A DNA stretch of 64,000 nt. It comes from Microbacterium maritypicum. GTDB taxonomy: Bacteria > Actinomycetota > Actinomycetes > Actinomycetales > Microbacteriaceae. The stretch is from the NCBI RefSeq assembly GCF_041529975.1, contig NZ_CP168030.1, forward strand, positions 1,054,001 through 1,118,000, in the 5' to 3' direction. The notes beneath the pieces are model-generated. The model searched no databases, was not told the origin of the DNA, and saw nothing but the letters and a program-made list of their open reading frames with translations. The position numbers were made by a program, and so were the translations under genes. Shown here in pieces: positions 1 to 8,945 of the stretch (the stretch's first letter is position 1; each line of letters starts with the position of its first letter).

Positions 1-459
1 CCCCGTGTCGAACTGCACGTAACTGCGCCCGAAGCTCTTGCCGACGGGGATGCCGCGGTCCGCATAGAACGTTTTCGAGGCGACCACGTCCGCGGCGCCG
101 AGCAGCAGGATGATCTCGTCGACCGTGCGGCTCGGCGCGGCCGTGTCCTTCTTCGCCGAGGTGGCGACCTTCCAGATCGTGCCGTCCGGGGCCTGGATCG
201 TGCCGCCGACGCCCCACAGGGACTTCGAGACGGGCTTGATCACGGTGGCCCCAGCGGCGACGGCCGCATCGATCAGGGCGTGCACGTTCGCCGGCTGGGA
301 GACGACCAGCGAGAGGGTGAAACCGCGGAAGCCCGAGGTCTCGGCATCTGCGGTTCGGAAATGCAGACGATCGCCGAGGTCGAAGGCCCGCGCGTAGAAG
401 GAGCGGGCGGCGTCCACATCGGGAACGTCGAGGGTGAGGGAATCGATCGTGGTGTTCAT
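1..459 (-). CDS. VOC family (glyoxalase-like) protein, partial
   Basis: The frame opens at an ATG (459) and runs off the left edge, so only the first 153 codons are seen. The N-terminal half (DVDAARSFYARAF near residues 15-27) and a second half beginning DEIILLLGAADVVASKTFY look like the paired beta-alpha-beta modules of the vicinal oxygen chelate fold, which includes glyoxalases, dioxygenases and antibiotic-sequestering proteins. The substrate cannot be read from the sequence. The gene is divergent from the DUF3817/guaA pair. A TAGCGT box lies 7 nt before the start, so the mRNA is probably leaderless. The fold is fairly secure; the function is unknown. Confidence 0.8.
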   Translation of the reverse strand, partial: MNTTIDSLTLDVPDVDAARSFYARAFDLGDRLHFRTADAETSGFRGFTLSLVVSQPANVHALIDAAVAAGATVIKPVSKSLWGVGGTIQAPDGTIWKVATSAKKDTAAPSRTVDEIILLLGAADVVASKTFYADRGIPVGKSFGRSYVQFDTG

Positions 460-466
460 GCAGAAG

Positions 467-472
467 ACGCTA
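467..472 (-). promoter_or_regulatory. -10 box of the VOC gene
   Basis: TAGCGT on the minus strand, 7 nt before the ATG at 459. There is no Shine-Dalgarno sequence between box and start, which fits a leaderless transcript. Confidence 0.5.
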
Positions 473-549
473 CGGAGGCGCTGGACGACCTGCTTCTCGA
501 TTCCTGACCGATGCCTCGGAGGCCGGAATCGGCACGATTTCCCGGCGGC

Positions 550-555
550 TAGACT
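550..555 (+). promoter_or_regulatory. -10 box of the DUF3817-guaA unit, leaderless
   Basis: TAGACT followed by exactly 6 nt (GGACGC) and the ATG at 562. A purine at about 7 nt after the box would be both transcription start and translation start. No clear -35 element is visible. Confidence 0.6.
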
Positions 556-561
556 GGACGC

Positions 562-1074
562 ATGCCCGAACCGAAAGTCGCCAGCTTTCCGGCGATCCGC
601 GGTGCGCTGAAGTTCTACCAGATCGCGTCGATCATCACAGGAGTCATGCTGCTCCTGCTGCTGACCGAGATGGTGCTGAAGTACACGCCGATCCACCTCG
701 AGCTCTTCATGGGAGGCTCCGGAGGACCGCTCTGGTTCGCCGGCGTGCTCGCCGGCCCCGACTGCCAGTGGTGGTCGCTGTTCGCCCCGATGACCAACTC
801 CTGCGAGATGACCTCGCTCGGCGACGGGTTCAACCTCTCGCTGTTCATCCTGGTGGCGCACGGCTGGTTCTACGTCGTCTACCTCTTCGCGTGCTTCCGC
901 ATGTGGAGCCTGATGCGCTGGCGCTTCCCGCGCTTCATCCTCCTCGCGCTCGGCGGTGTCATCCCGCTGCTGTCGTTCTTCATGGAGGCGGTCGTCGCCC
1001 GTGAGGTCAAGACCTATCTCGCCACCCGAGAGGCCGCCGAGGCCTCCACCCCCGCCCCGGAAGGTGTCCGTTGA
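562..1074 (+). CDS. DUF3817 family membrane protein
   Basis: 170 residues with three hydrophobic segments (about 20-40, 93-115 and 123-145), typical of the DUF3817 family of small integral membrane proteins. The family has no assigned biochemical activity. It is often found beside guaA in Actinobacteria, and here its stop codon overlaps the TTG start of guaA by 4 nt, so the two are probably translationally coupled. An insertion between the first two segments carries two cysteines ([19 protein letters not shown]). The start is set by the TAGACT box 6 nt upstream. Family assignment is good; role unknown. Confidence 0.8.
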   Translation: MPEPKVASFPAIRGALKFYQIASIITGVMLLLLLTEMVLKYTPIHLELFMGGSGGPLWFAGVLAGPDCQWWSLFAPMTNSCEMTSLGDGFNLSLFILVAHGWFYVVYLFACFRMWSLMRWRFPRFILLALGGVIPLLSFFMEAVVAREVKTYLATREAAEASTPAPEGVR

Positions 1075-2657
1075 CCGAACAGTCCGAGACCCAGCAGCGT
1101 CCTGCGCTCGTCGTCGACTTCGGCGCGCAGTACGCGCAGCTGATCGCCCGTCGAGTCCGCGAAGCGGGTGTGTACAGCGAGATCGTGCCGCACACCGCCA
1201 CGGCCGAGGAGATCGCCGCCAAGAACCCCGTCGCGATCATCCTCTCCGGCGGGCCCTCGTCCGTGTACGAAGAGGGCGCGCCGAAGCTCGACCCGGCGGT
1301 CTTCGACCTCGGCGTCCCGACGCTCGGCATCTGCTACGGCTTCCAGTACATGGCCCAGACGCTCGGCGGCGAGGTCGCGCACACCGGACTGCGCGAGTAC
1401 GGCGCGACGGACGCCGCGATCTCCGGCGACGGCGGCACGCTGCTCGGCGGTCAGCCGGCGGAGCAGAACGTGTGGATGAGCCACGGTGACCAGGTCGCCA
1501 CGGCGCCTGAGGGCTTCGACGTGCTCGCCACGACCGAGGCCACGAAGGTCGCGGCGTTCGCGAACGAGGAGCGCGGGTTCTACGGCGTGCAGTGGCACCC
1601 GGAGGTCAAGCACTCTGACCACGGCCAGCGCGTGATCGAGAACTTCCTGCACAAGGGTGCGGGGCTCGCCTCCGACTGGAACAGCGGCAACGTGATCGCC
1701 GAGCAGATCGAGCGCATCCGCGAGCAGGTCGGTGACGCCCGTGTCATCTCCGCTCTCTCCGGCGGCGTCGACTCCGCGGTCTCCACGGCACTCGTGCACA
1801 AGGCGATCGGCGACCAGCTGACCGCCGTCTTCGTCGACCATGGCCTCCTCCGCAAGGGAGAGCGCGAGCAGGTCGAGAACGACTACGTCGAGTCCACCGG
1901 TGTGCGTCTCATCACCGTCGACGCGGCAGAGACCTTCCTCGGTCACCTCGAGGGAGTGACCGACCCGGAGGAGAAGCGCAAGATCATCGGCCGCGAGTTC
2001 ATCCGCGCGTTCGAGAAGGTGCAGCTCGACCTCGTCGCCGAGGCGAAGGCTTCGGGCGGCGCTCCGGTGAAGTTCCTCGTGCAGGGCACGCTCTACCCCG
2101 ACGTCGTCGAGTCCGGCGGCGGTGCGGGCACCGCGAACATCAAGTCGCACCACAACGTGGGCGGCCTTCCCGACGACCTCGACTTCGAGCTGATCGAGCC
2201 GCTGCGCGCGCTGTTCAAGGACGAGGTGCGAGCGATCGGCCGCGAGCTCGGAATCCCCGAGGCGATCGTCGGACGTCAGCCGTTTCCGGGGCCCGGTCTC
2301 GGCATCCGGATCATCGGTGAGGTCACCGCTGACCGTCTCGAGATTCTGCGTGAGGCCGACGCCATCGCCCGTGAAGAGCTGACGAAGGCGGGTCTCGACC
2401 AGGAGATCTGGCAGTGCCCCGTCGTGCTGCTGGCCGACGTGCGCTCGGTGGGCGTGCAGGGCGACGGCCGCACCTACGGTCACCCGATCGTGCTGCGCCC
2501 CGTGTCGAGCGAAGACGCCATGACGGCGGACTGGACGCGTCTGCCGTACGACGTGCTGTCGAAGATCTCGAACCGCATCACGAACGGCGTCCGCGACGTC
2601 AACCGCGTCGTGCTCGACGTCACGTCGAAGCCGCCGGGGACGATCGAGTGGGAGTAG
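1071..2657 (+). CDS. guaA: GMP synthase (glutamine-hydrolysing)
   Basis: Converts XMP to GMP with ATP and glutamine, the last step of guanine nucleotide synthesis, in the cytoplasm. 528 residues, full family length. The N-terminal class I glutamine amidotransferase has its nucleophile C88 in GICYGFQ and the H176/E178 pair in WHPEV. The ATP-pyrophosphatase domain has the PP-loop SGGVDS at 230-235, and the C-terminal dimerisation domain ends KPPGTIEWE. The start is TTG, overlapping the upstream stop codon by 4 nt. The next gene begins 9 nt after the stop, so a glycosyltransferase is likely carried on the same transcript. Confidence 0.97.
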   Translation: MTEQSETQQRPALVVDFGAQYAQLIARRVREAGVYSEIVPHTATAEEIAAKNPVAIILSGGPSSVYEEGAPKLDPAVFDLGVPTLGICYGFQYMAQTLGGEVAHTGLREYGATDAAISGDGGTLLGGQPAEQNVWMSHGDQVATAPEGFDVLATTEATKVAAFANEERGFYGVQWHPEVKHSDHGQRVIENFLHKGAGLASDWNSGNVIAEQIERIREQVGDARVISALSGGVDSAVSTALVHKAIGDQLTAVFVDHGLLRKGEREQVENDYVESTGVRLITVDAAETFLGHLEGVTDPEEKRKIIGREFIRAFEKVQLDLVAEAKASGGAPVKFLVQGTLYPDVVESGGGAGTANIKSHHNVGGLPDDLDFELIEPLRALFKDEVRAIGRELGIPEAIVGRQPFPGPGLGIRIIGEVTADRLEILREADAIAREELTKAGLDQEIWQCPVVLLADVRSVGVQGDGRTYGHPIVLRPVSSEDAMTADWTRLPYDVLSKISNRITNGVRDVNRVVLDVTSKPPGTIEWE

Positions 2658-2665
2658 GGAGCACC

Positions 2666-4051
2666 ATGCTCCCCCATACGGCGCCGGCTCTGCCCGACGC
2701 CGAGTACCTGGTGCTGTCCAGCCGGTTGATCCCGGGTCTGGACGGCGGGTACACGATCGCGACGCTCGCGCGCGCCCGGCAGCTGGCCGGTGCCGGCGTC
2801 GCCGAGGGGGCCGGCCCGCAGCTCCTGACGTTCGACCCGGGAACCGCGGCCGATCACGCTGCCCACCGCAGGACGTTCGCGGAACAGGGGGCGCTCACCG
2901 ACCCGTCGCGGATGCGCAACCTCTTCGATGAAGCGGTCGCGTCCGACGGGGGAGCGGCCGGATGGCTGCGTGCGGCAGCGGATGCCGCCGTCACCGCCGA
3001 CCCCGACGTCGAGTACCGTGTGCTGACCGATGCCGACGGGCGCCCGTTCGCGGCGCTCCCGGTCATCCCGGGCAACCCCGACTGGCACCTCACCGCGGAG
3101 CCGGTCCTGGTCTACGACGGCGCCGGCGAGGTCGCCGGCGCGCTGCACGGTTTCCGCGGTCTCTACCGCGCGTGGCTCGATCATGTGGCGGCCGCGTTCG
3201 GTGACCGTCGCATCGTCGTGATCTGTGAGTCTCGCCAGCTCGGAGAGCTCATCGCGGACTGGTCGGATCCGCGGGTGCGCATCGTCCACACCATTCACAC
3301 CATGCACGTCGAGGCGCCCTATACGCCGGACGCGACCATGAACACGCTCTGGACCCGGTGGTTCCGCCTTGCTGACCGGTTCGACGCCGTGATCTGGCCC
3401 ACCGCCACGCAGCGTGACGACGTCGTGGCCCGGTTCGGGGATTCGGCTCTGCACGCGGTCGTGCCCAATCCGATCGCTCCCGTCGAGGGTCGGGACGACC
3501 TGCGCGAAGACGGCCTCGTCGTGGTGCTGGGCCGCCTCGCACCGGGAAAGCGCATCGATCACGCGATCCGCGCCTTCCTTGCGGCCGACGTGCCCGGTGC
3601 CCGGATGGAGATCTGGGGCGGCGGCCCGGAGCAGGAGCGCCTGCACGCTCTGATCGAGGAGCTCGACGCCGGAGACCGCGTCGTGCTCGCCGGATACACG
3701 GACTCACCCGCGACGGTTCTCGACCGGGCGTCGATCCTGGTCACCTCCACGGCCTTCGAGGGGCAGCCCCTCGGCGTGGTCGAAGCGCTGCTGCACGGCA
3801 CTCCCGTGATCTCGTACGACGTGCGCTACGGCATCCGCGACGTGCTGCAGCAGGGCGGCGGTGCCCTGGTGCCGAGCGGAGACGTCGACGCGCTGGGCGA
3901 CGCGATCCGTTCCCTGTTGACCGAACCCGATCGGCTCGCGGCGCTGAGCGCCGAGGCCCCGACGGTCGCTGCGGCGTGGAGCCCGGAGCGCTCACTCGAT
4001 GCCCTCACCGCCGTGATCGCTGCGGTCGCTTCCGCGCCACCGCGTCGCTGA
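2666..4051 (+). CDS. GT4-type glycosyltransferase
   Basis: 461 residues from the ATG at 2666, preceded by GGGAG. The C-terminal half has the GT-B Rossmann domain of family 4: GRLAPGKRIDHAIRAF, the nucleotide-sugar region GGGPEQERL, and the E-x7-E motif in FEGQPLGVVEALLHGTP (E365/E373). The N-terminal region, with LSSRLIPGLDGGYTIATL, resembles poly(glycerol/ribitol-phosphate) glucosyltransferases of the TagE/GtfA type. It may therefore glycosylate a wall polymer or surface protein, but no acceptor can be deduced. A GTG at 2648 is in frame but lies inside guaA and lacks its own ribosome site. Retaining GT4 chemistry is known for the family; the acceptor is open. Confidence 0.82.
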   Translation: MLPHTAPALPDAEYLVLSSRLIPGLDGGYTIATLARARQLAGAGVAEGAGPQLLTFDPGTAADHAAHRRTFAEQGALTDPSRMRNLFDEAVASDGGAAGWLRAAADAAVTADPDVEYRVLTDADGRPFAALPVIPGNPDWHLTAEPVLVYDGAGEVAGALHGFRGLYRAWLDHVAAAFGDRRIVVICESRQLGELIADWSDPRVRIVHTIHTMHVEAPYTPDATMNTLWTRWFRLADRFDAVIWPTATQRDDVVARFGDSALHAVVPNPIAPVEGRDDLREDGLVVVLGRLAPGKRIDHAIRAFLAADVPGARMEIWGGGPEQERLHALIEELDAGDRVVLAGYTDSPATVLDRASILVTSTAFEGQPLGVVEALLHGTPVISYDVRYGIRDVLQQGGGALVPSGDVDALGDAIRSLLTEPDRLAALSAEAPTVAAAWSPERSLDALTAVIAAVASAPPRR

Positions 4052-4111
4052 CACCCCCGCTCTCCTCGGCCCCGGAGTCGGGGTGACGATGCGCTCCTCG
4101 CGACCGCGAAA

Positions 4112-4128
4112 GAAATCTCGAAGATTTC
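4112..4128. repeat. Perfect inverted repeat upstream of the ECF42 unit
   Basis: GAAATCT-CGA-AGATTTC: 7-bp arms around a 3-nt centre, in unusually AT-rich sequence for this genome. It lies 10 bp before the putative ECF promoter. It could be an operator for a second regulator or the end of the glycosyltransferase transcript; there is no T tract. Confidence 0.45.
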
Positions 4129-4137
4129 CGTCGCCGA

Positions 4138-4167
4138 TGTCGATCCGCGGCATTCCCGTTCGACGTC
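4138..4167 (+). promoter_or_regulatory. Putative ECF42-type promoter
   Basis: TGTCGA at 4138-4143, 17 nt, then CGAC at 4161-4164, overlapping a CGTC at 4164-4167. As I recall the family literature, ECF42 sigma factors recognise TGTCGA at -35 and CGA/TC at -10. The match lies 47 nt before the YCII gene, which is directly followed by a sigma factor of this type. Autoregulation is therefore a reasonable inference. Confidence 0.6.
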
Positions 4168-4213
4168 TGGAATGAGAGGGTCGAGAGACGGCCCTTCGAA
4201 CAAGGAGAACATC

Positions 4214-4639
4214 ATGAAGTTCATGCTCATCATGCGCGCAGACGACACCGCCGTCGAGGCATACAAGGAGATGCCCTTCGAGCAGGTCATCGAGGCCATG
4301 GGCAAGTACAACGAGTCGATGATGAAGGCCGGCGTGCTGGTCGCGGGCGAGGGCCTGACCGATGCCGCCAAGGGATTCGTCGTCGACTTCAGCGCGGAGA
4401 AGCCGCTCATCACCGACGGCCCCTACGGAGAGACCAAGGAGCTGTTCAACGGCTTCTGGATCCTCGAGGTCTCGTCGCGCGAGGAAGCTGCCGAATGGGC
4501 GAGCCGTGCACCCCTCGGTGCCGGATCGTTCCTCGAAGTGCGCCGGGTCACCGGCGTCGAGGACTTCCCGGCCGACAACGAGTGGATCGAGAAGGAAGCC
4601 GGCTGGCGCGAGGAGCAGGCCCAGCGCGCACAGCAGTGA
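4214..4639 (+). CDS. YCII/DGPF family protein
   Basis: 141 residues from ATG 4214, with AAGGAG seven nt upstream. The DGPYGETKELFNGF stretch is the DGPF signature of the YCII-related family, a ferredoxin-like dimeric fold. Biochemical activity is unknown, although distant relatives are dehalogenase- or lactonase-like. The final base is shared with the ATG of the sigma-factor gene (TGATG), the usual genomic partner of DGPF proteins. It is likely a target of, or accessory to, that sigma factor. Start codons upstream of 4214 lack a ribosome site. Confidence 0.85.
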   Translation: MKFMLIMRADDTAVEAYKEMPFEQVIEAMGKYNESMMKAGVLVAGEGLTDAAKGFVVDFSAEKPLITDGPYGETKELFNGFWILEVSSREEAAEWASRAPLGAGSFLEVRRVTGVEDFPADNEWIEKEAGWREEQAQRAQQ

Positions 4640-5934
4640 TGGACGGATCCGCGAACGACGAGGCCGAGCGCTCCGCCCCCGATGACGGGTCGGCGGAGCG
4701 CGCGGTCGCCGCGGTATGGCGCATCGAGTCCGCGCGCATCGTGGGGGCGCTCACCCGCATGGTCGGCGATTTCGGGCTCGCGGAGGACCTCGCCCAGGAG
4801 GCGCTGGTCGATGCGCTCCGGCAGTGGCCCGTCGAGGGGGTGCCGCGCAACGCCGGGGCCTGGCTCACGGCGGTGGCGAAGCGCAAGGCGATCGACGGAT
4901 GGCGCCGGGCGGAGCGTCTGGATGCCCGGGTCGCCGCTCTCGCCCGCGACCTGGAGCGGGAGCAGGCCGAGTCTCCGGACGTGCTGTGGGACCCGGATGC
5001 CGTCGACGACGACGTGCTGCGCCTGATCTTCATCGCCTGCCACCCGGTGCTGTCGAAGGAGGCGCAGGTCGCCCTGACGCTGCGGGTGGTCGGTGGCCTG
5101 TCGAGCGAGGAGATCGCCCGTGCCTTCCTCGTACCGACGGCGACCGTGCAGCAGCGCATCGTGCGGGCGAAGAAGACGCTCGCGGCGGCGAACGTACCCT
5201 TCGAGGTGCCGCCCCGCGAGGAATATGCCGCGCGTCTGAGTGCCATCCTCGGCGTGCTGTACCTGATCTTCAACGAGGCGCATGCGGCGAGCAGCGGCCC
5301 GGAATGGATGCGGCCCGAGCTGAGCGACGAGGCCATTCGTCTCGGCAGGGTGCTCGCGGCGCTGATGCCGCGCGAGCCCGAGGTGCACGGCCTGCTGGCG
5401 CTGATGGAGCTGACGGCGGCCCGGTTCGCTGCGCGTGTGGACGGAAACGGCGACCCCGTGCTGCTCGCCGATCAAGACCGTGGGCGGTGGGATCGCGGGC
5501 GCATCACCCGTGGTCGAGCAGCACTCGCGACGGCCGACGCGCTCGGTCGCGGTCGGGGTGCCTACTGCCTGCAGGCCGCGATCGCCGAGTGTCATGCCGT
5601 GGCGGCATCCGTCGACGACACCGACTGGGACCGCATCGTGCTCCTCTACGAGGCGCTCGGCCGGATAGCACCCTCGCCGGTCGTGGAGCTCAACCGTGCC
5701 GCCGCTGTAGCGATGGCGACCGGCCCGGCATCCGCGTTGCGCATCATCGATCAGCTCTCGAGCTCGGGAGCGCTGCGCGGGTACCACCTGCTGCCCGCGA
5801 CCCGGGGGGAGTTGCTGCGGCGGCTCGGGCGCGAAGAGGAGGCACGGAGCGAGTTCGCGGTCGCCGCCGGCCTCGCGGGCAACGATCGCGAACGGTCGCT
5901 GCTCGAGCGGAAAGCCGCCGGCGCAGAGAAATGA
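4639..5934 (+). CDS. ECF42-type RNA polymerase sigma factor with C-terminal TPR-like extension
   Basis: 431 residues, about twice a normal ECF sigma factor. Region 2 spans about 20-90 (ALTRMVGDFGLAEDLAQEAL) and region 4 about 130-180, with the helix-turn-helix GLSSEEIARAFLVPTATVQQR. The remaining 240 residues match the DUF6596/TPR-like extension (FNEAHAASSGPEW, LNRAAAVAM) that defines this group. No anti-sigma factor lies nearby, as expected for ECF42, where the extension is thought to modulate activity. Start ATG 4639 overlaps the YCII stop. The unit ends at a strong hairpin facing a convergent gene. The inducing signal is not evident. Confidence 0.9.
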   Translation: MDGSANDEAERSAPDDGSAERAVAAVWRIESARIVGALTRMVGDFGLAEDLAQEALVDALRQWPVEGVPRNAGAWLTAVAKRKAIDGWRRAERLDARVAALARDLEREQAESPDVLWDPDAVDDDVLRLIFIACHPVLSKEAQVALTLRVVGGLSSEEIARAFLVPTATVQQRIVRAKKTLAAANVPFEVPPREEYAARLSAILGVLYLIFNEAHAASSGPEWMRPELSDEAIRLGRVLAALMPREPEVHGLLALMELTAARFAARVDGNGDPVLLADQDRGRWDRGRITRGRAALATADALGRGRGAYCLQAAIAECHAVAASVDDTDWDRIVLLYEALGRIAPSPVVELNRAAAVAMATGPASALRIIDQLSSSGALRGYHLLPATRGELLRRLGREEEARSEFAVAAGLAGNDRERSLLERKAAGAEK

Positions 5935-5976
5935 CCCGCCCCCTTCGGGAAGCGCGAGGCTGCCGAAGGGGACGGG
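5935..5976. terminator. Hairpin between convergent genes
   Basis: 14-nt arms 5935-5948 and 5963-5976 with a single mismatch, loop of 14 nt, starting directly after the sigma-factor stop. It can act for both this gene and the convergent GlsB gene. There is no T tract. Confidence 0.6.
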
Positions 5977-5995
5977 CGTCGAGGATGCGGGAGCG

Positions 5996-6268
5996 TCAGT
6001 CGTTGACCTTCTGACCGCGACCCGCGATCAAGCCGTAGATCAGCAGGACGATGATCGAACCGGCGATGGCGAGGAGCCAGGTGCCGAGATCCCAGAACTC
6101 GGTCAGCGGGCGGTTGAGGATCAGGCTGCCGAGCCAGCCGCCGAGCAGGGCGCCGACGACACCGAGAAGGAGGGTGATGAACCACCCGCCACCCTGCTTG
6201 CCGGGCAGGATCAGCTTGGCGATGGCCCCGGCGATGAGGCCGAGGAGAAGAAAGCCGAGAAAACTCAT
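5996..6268 (-). CDS. GlsB/YeaQ/YmgE family stress-response membrane protein
   Basis: 90 residues, three hydrophobic helices (about 3-20, 27-50 and 60-80), with the family pattern GLIAGAIAKLILPGKQGGGW near the N-terminus. This was formerly called the transglycosylase-associated family. It forms small integral membrane proteins induced by envelope or general stress in several bacteria; no enzymatic role is proven. An AGGAG sits 8 nt before the ATG. It is a single gene, transcribed towards the hairpin at 5935-5976. Confidence 0.88.
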   Translation of the reverse strand: MSFLGFLLLGLIAGAIAKLILPGKQGGGWFITLLLGVVGALLGGWLGSLILNRPLTEFWDLGTWLLAIAGSIIVLLIYGLIAGRGQKVND

Positions 6269-6379
6269 GGTCAGCTCCTATGTGTCGGGAGCCCCGGGGG
6301 GCCAGGGCTCGTAACACCCACACTGCCGGTCTTCGCGACCGCACGACAACCCCTTGCGCGCACCTCCCCGGATGTGCCA

Positions 6380-6412
6380 AAAGGCCCGCCTCCGCAAGGG
6401 AGACGGGCCTTT
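6380..6412 (-). terminator. Rho-independent terminator of the Bax inhibitor gene
   Basis: 13-nt arms 6380-6392 and 6400-6412 with one wobble pair, 7-nt loop. On the minus strand the right-hand arm is followed by TTTTGG, so it ends the gene whose stop is at 6429. Confidence 0.75.
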
Positions 6413-6428
6413 CGTACTGCGGTTCGCG

Positions 6429-7355
6429 TCAGTTGTTGCCGCGGACGATCGCGATGATGCGCAGGATCTCGACGTAGAGCCAGACGACCGTGACCATGAT
6501 GCCGAAGGCACCGAGCCAGCCGTACTGGCGGGGAGCGCCGTTGCGGACGCCCTGCTGGATCTGGTCGAAGTCGAGCACCAGCGAGTACGCGGCCATGATC
6601 ACGACGAGGACGCCGATGATGACGCCGAGCGGGATGCCCATGATGGTGGCGCTGAGCATGCCGAACGCCTGATCCTGCGGCAGGACGCCGGTCCACATGA
6701 GGACGAGGTTCAGCAGCGAGAAGACCAGGTAGCCGATCATCGCGATCATGAAGATCTTGGTCGCCTTCTTCGACGCGCGGATCTTGCCGCTTGCGAAGAG
6801 GGCCAGGGTCACGCCGACGACCGAGACGGTCGCGAGGGTGGCCTGGAACACGATGCCGGGGTAGATGACCTCGAAGAACGCCGAGATGCCACCGATGAAG
6901 AGGCCCTCGAGCGCGGCGTAGGCGAAGATCAGCGCGGGTCGCACCTTCTTGCGCGAGGTGAAGGTGATGACCATCGCGAGCACGAAGCCGCCGAGCGCAC
7001 CGATGATCCACGGCATCATGTTGACGGGCGCCGGGTTCTGGGGGTTGTACGGCGGAGCGTCGATCCCACCGAGCGTCCACACCCAGCCGACGGCTGCGGT
7101 GACGAGCAGGATGGCGAACAGGCCGGCGGTCTTCCAGACGGTGTCCTCGACGGACATCCGGTCGGTCTCGATCGCACCGGCAGGCGGTGCGGCGTACATG
7201 CCCTCGAGCTGCGCGTTGGCCGCGACATCCATCGCCCCGTGCTGGAGCGAGGCGTTCTGCGCGCCCTGAGCAGCCTGAGGTCCGCCCGGGTAGGTCGCGA
7301 CGTTGCGCGGGTCCTGCTGCTGGAAAGCAGGGTTGTTGAAAGCGAAGTTGCTCAT
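6429..7355 (-). CDS. Bax inhibitor-1/YccA family membrane protein
   Basis: 308 residues with a soluble, Gln/Asn-rich N-terminus (FNNPAFQQQDPRNVATYPGG) of about 75 residues and then seven predicted membrane helices. The family (BI-1, YccA, YbhL) includes pH-sensitive calcium leak channels and regulators of membrane proteases. In bacteria the physiological role is mostly unclear. The long hydrophilic leader is common in actinobacterial members. The start has a GGAG sequence about 12 nt upstream. It is a single-gene unit closed by the terminator at 6380-6412, divergent from the glycerophosphodiesterase gene. Confidence 0.9.
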   Translation of the reverse strand: MSNFAFNNPAFQQQDPRNVATYPGGPQAAQGAQNASLQHGAMDVAANAQLEGMYAAPPAGAIETDRMSVEDTVWKTAGLFAILLVTAAVGWVWTLGGIDAPPYNPQNPAPVNMMPWIIGALGGFVLAMVITFTSRKKVRPALIFAYAALEGLFIGGISAFFEVIYPGIVFQATLATVSVVGVTLALFASGKIRASKKATKIFMIAMIGYLVFSLLNLVLMWTGVLPQDQAFGMLSATIMGIPLGVIIGVLVVIMAAYSLVLDFDQIQQGVRNGAPRQYGWLGAFGIMVTVVWLYVEILRIIAIVRGNN

Positions 7356-7432
7356 TGGTGGGCCTCACTCCAAAGGGGGTTGTAGGTCTCTTGCCTCCAC
7401 GATACTCGGGTGGTGCCGCTCCAGGCGTGTTC

Positions 7433-7438
7433 TACGCT
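7433..7438 (+). promoter_or_regulatory. -10 box of the glycerophosphodiesterase gene, leaderless
   Basis: TACGCT, then 6 nt (GAGAGC) and the GTG at 7445. The arrangement decides the start codon. Confidence 0.55.
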
Positions 7439-7444
7439 GAGAGC

Positions 7445-8431
7445 GTGCCCAGGAAATCACCCCTCGTCATCGGGCACCGCGGTGCGCCCGGCTACCGACC
7501 GGAGCACAGCCGCTCCTCCTACGAGCTCGCGCTCGCCATGGGCGTGGATGCCGTGGAACCCGACGTCGTGGCCACCAAGGACGGCGTCCTCGTCGTGCGG
7601 CATGAGAACGAGATCTCGGGCACGACCGACGTCGCCCTGCATCCGGAGTTCGCCGACCGAAAGACGACCAAGCGCGTCGACGGACAGGCGCTGACCGGTT
7701 GGTTCACCGAGGACTTCACCTGGGCGGAGCTGTCGACTCTGCGCGGACGCGAGCGCCTGCCCGAGGTGCGGGTGTCGAGCGCGAGCTTCGACGACTCGCA
7801 GGCCATCCTCCGCCTGCGGGACGTGCTCGACATCGTGCGCGACGGCTCGGTCGAGCACGGCCGAGAGATCGGTGTGGTGCTCGAGGTCAAGCACGCCACG
7901 TACTTCGCGAGCATCGGCCTCGATCTGGCTCCGTTGATCGAGCGTGAGCTGCGGGATGCGGGGTGGGCCGACGGAGAGCTGCCGCTGGTGATCGAGTGCT
8001 TCGAGTCGACGGTGCTCGGGCAGCTGCGGGAGCGCGGCGTCGCGGCGTCGTACATCTACCTGATCGAGGCGACCGGTCGCCCGTACGACCGGCTGGTGGC
8101 CGAAGGCAAGCAGGCGCTCACGTACAAGGCGACCGTCACCCCGCAGGGGCTCGACGGCCTCGTCGGACGTGTCGACGGCATCAGCGTCAACAAGAAGATG
8201 CTGCTCGACCGCGGCAACACGATCGTCGCCGATGCGCATGCGCGCGGCCTCGCGGTCTTCACGTGGACGTGCCGGCCGGAGAACGCGTTCCTGTCGCCGG
8301 AGTTCCGCGGCTCGGGAGGGCGCTCGGCGTTCGGGGACTACGAGTCGGAGTGGGGCGTCATCGCGCGCCAGGGTATCGACGGCGTGTTCGTGGACCATCC
8401 CGATCTGGGCGTCGCGTTCTTCCGCAGCTGA
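7445..8431 (+). CDS. Glycerophosphodiester phosphodiesterase
   Basis: 328 residues. Hydrolyses glycerophosphodiesters to glycerol-3-phosphate and an alcohol. The GDPD barrel begins GHRGAP with H11, followed by E38-P-D40 and H53, the acid/base and metal ligands of the family. The usual PENT motif is PEHS here (residues 19-22). No signal peptide is seen, so it should act in the cytoplasm. The GTG at 7445 is chosen because of the TACGCT box 6 nt before it; the open frame continues upstream only through promoter sequence. It could recycle phospholipid or teichoic-acid head groups. Divergent from the Bax inhibitor gene. Confidence 0.9.
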   Translation: MPRKSPLVIGHRGAPGYRPEHSRSSYELALAMGVDAVEPDVVATKDGVLVVRHENEISGTTDVALHPEFADRKTTKRVDGQALTGWFTEDFTWAELSTLRGRERLPEVRVSSASFDDSQAILRLRDVLDIVRDGSVEHGREIGVVLEVKHATYFASIGLDLAPLIERELRDAGWADGELPLVIECFESTVLGQLRERGVAASYIYLIEATGRPYDRLVAEGKQALTYKATVTPQGLDGLVGRVDGISVNKKMLLDRGNTIVADAHARGLAVFTWTCRPENAFLSPEFRGSGGRSAFGDYESEWGVIARQGIDGVFVDHPDLGVAFFRS

Positions 8432-8458
8432 GCGGAGGCGTCTCCGGCCGACCGTTCG

Positions 8459-8920
8459 TCAGAGCGGACCGAGGACGGTCTTCACGTCGCCGTCGAGCGC
8501 TAGTGCGCGCAGCGGTTCGAGGATCTCGCGCTCCTCGAACCGGAAGTGCGACTCCATGATCGCGGCGATGCCGTCGAGGTGCCCGGCGATGGTGGGCGCA
8601 TCATCTCCCCGCTCCGCCGCGGTGCGCAGCGAGCCGAGCAGGTGGGCGAGCATCGAGTGGTCCTGCATGAGCTTGTCGATCACGCCACCGAGTTCGGGAT
8701 GCTCCGTGCGCAGCGCGGGGAAGAGCATGCGGTCCTCGGCGCCGTGGTGGCCGTCGAGAGCCGTGCAGAAGCCGATGCAGAAGAGCACGAGCTCGGACGT
8801 GGCATCGGGCGCCGAGCCGCCCTGATCGAGGGCCTCACGGGTGGCGGCGAGCGCCGCGCGCAGGCGCGAGTGCGCCGAGCGGAGCTCGTGATCCCAGGCG
8901 ATCAGGCGGGCGGCATCCAT
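8459..8920 (-). CDS. Hemerythrin domain-containing protein
   Basis: 153 residues, a four-helix bundle of the HHE/hemerythrin type. Putative iron ligands are spread in the expected pattern: WDHE near the start, LDGHHGAED in helix 2, MQDHSML in helix 3, and MESHFRFEE in helix 4. Such proteins bind a di-iron centre and sense or carry oxygen, NO or peroxide. No partner domain is present, so storage or sensing cannot be separated. Leaderless: a TACACT box lies 6 nt before the ATG. It is convergent with the glycerophosphodiesterase gene. Confidence 0.85.
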   Translation of the reverse strand: MDAARLIAWDHELRSAHSRLRAALAATREALDQGGSAPDATSELVLFCIGFCTALDGHHGAEDRMLFPALRTEHPELGGVIDKLMQDHSMLAHLLGSLRTAAERGDDAPTIAGHLDGIAAIMESHFRFEEREILEPLRALALDGDVKTVLGPL

Positions 8921-8926
8921 CGCCCC

Positions 8927-8932
8927 AGTGTA
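8927..8932 (-). promoter_or_regulatory. -10 box of the hemerythrin gene, leaderless
   Basis: TACACT on the minus strand with 6 nt to the ATG at 8920. Confidence 0.55.
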
Positions 8933-8945
8933 GGCGGGGGCCGGG

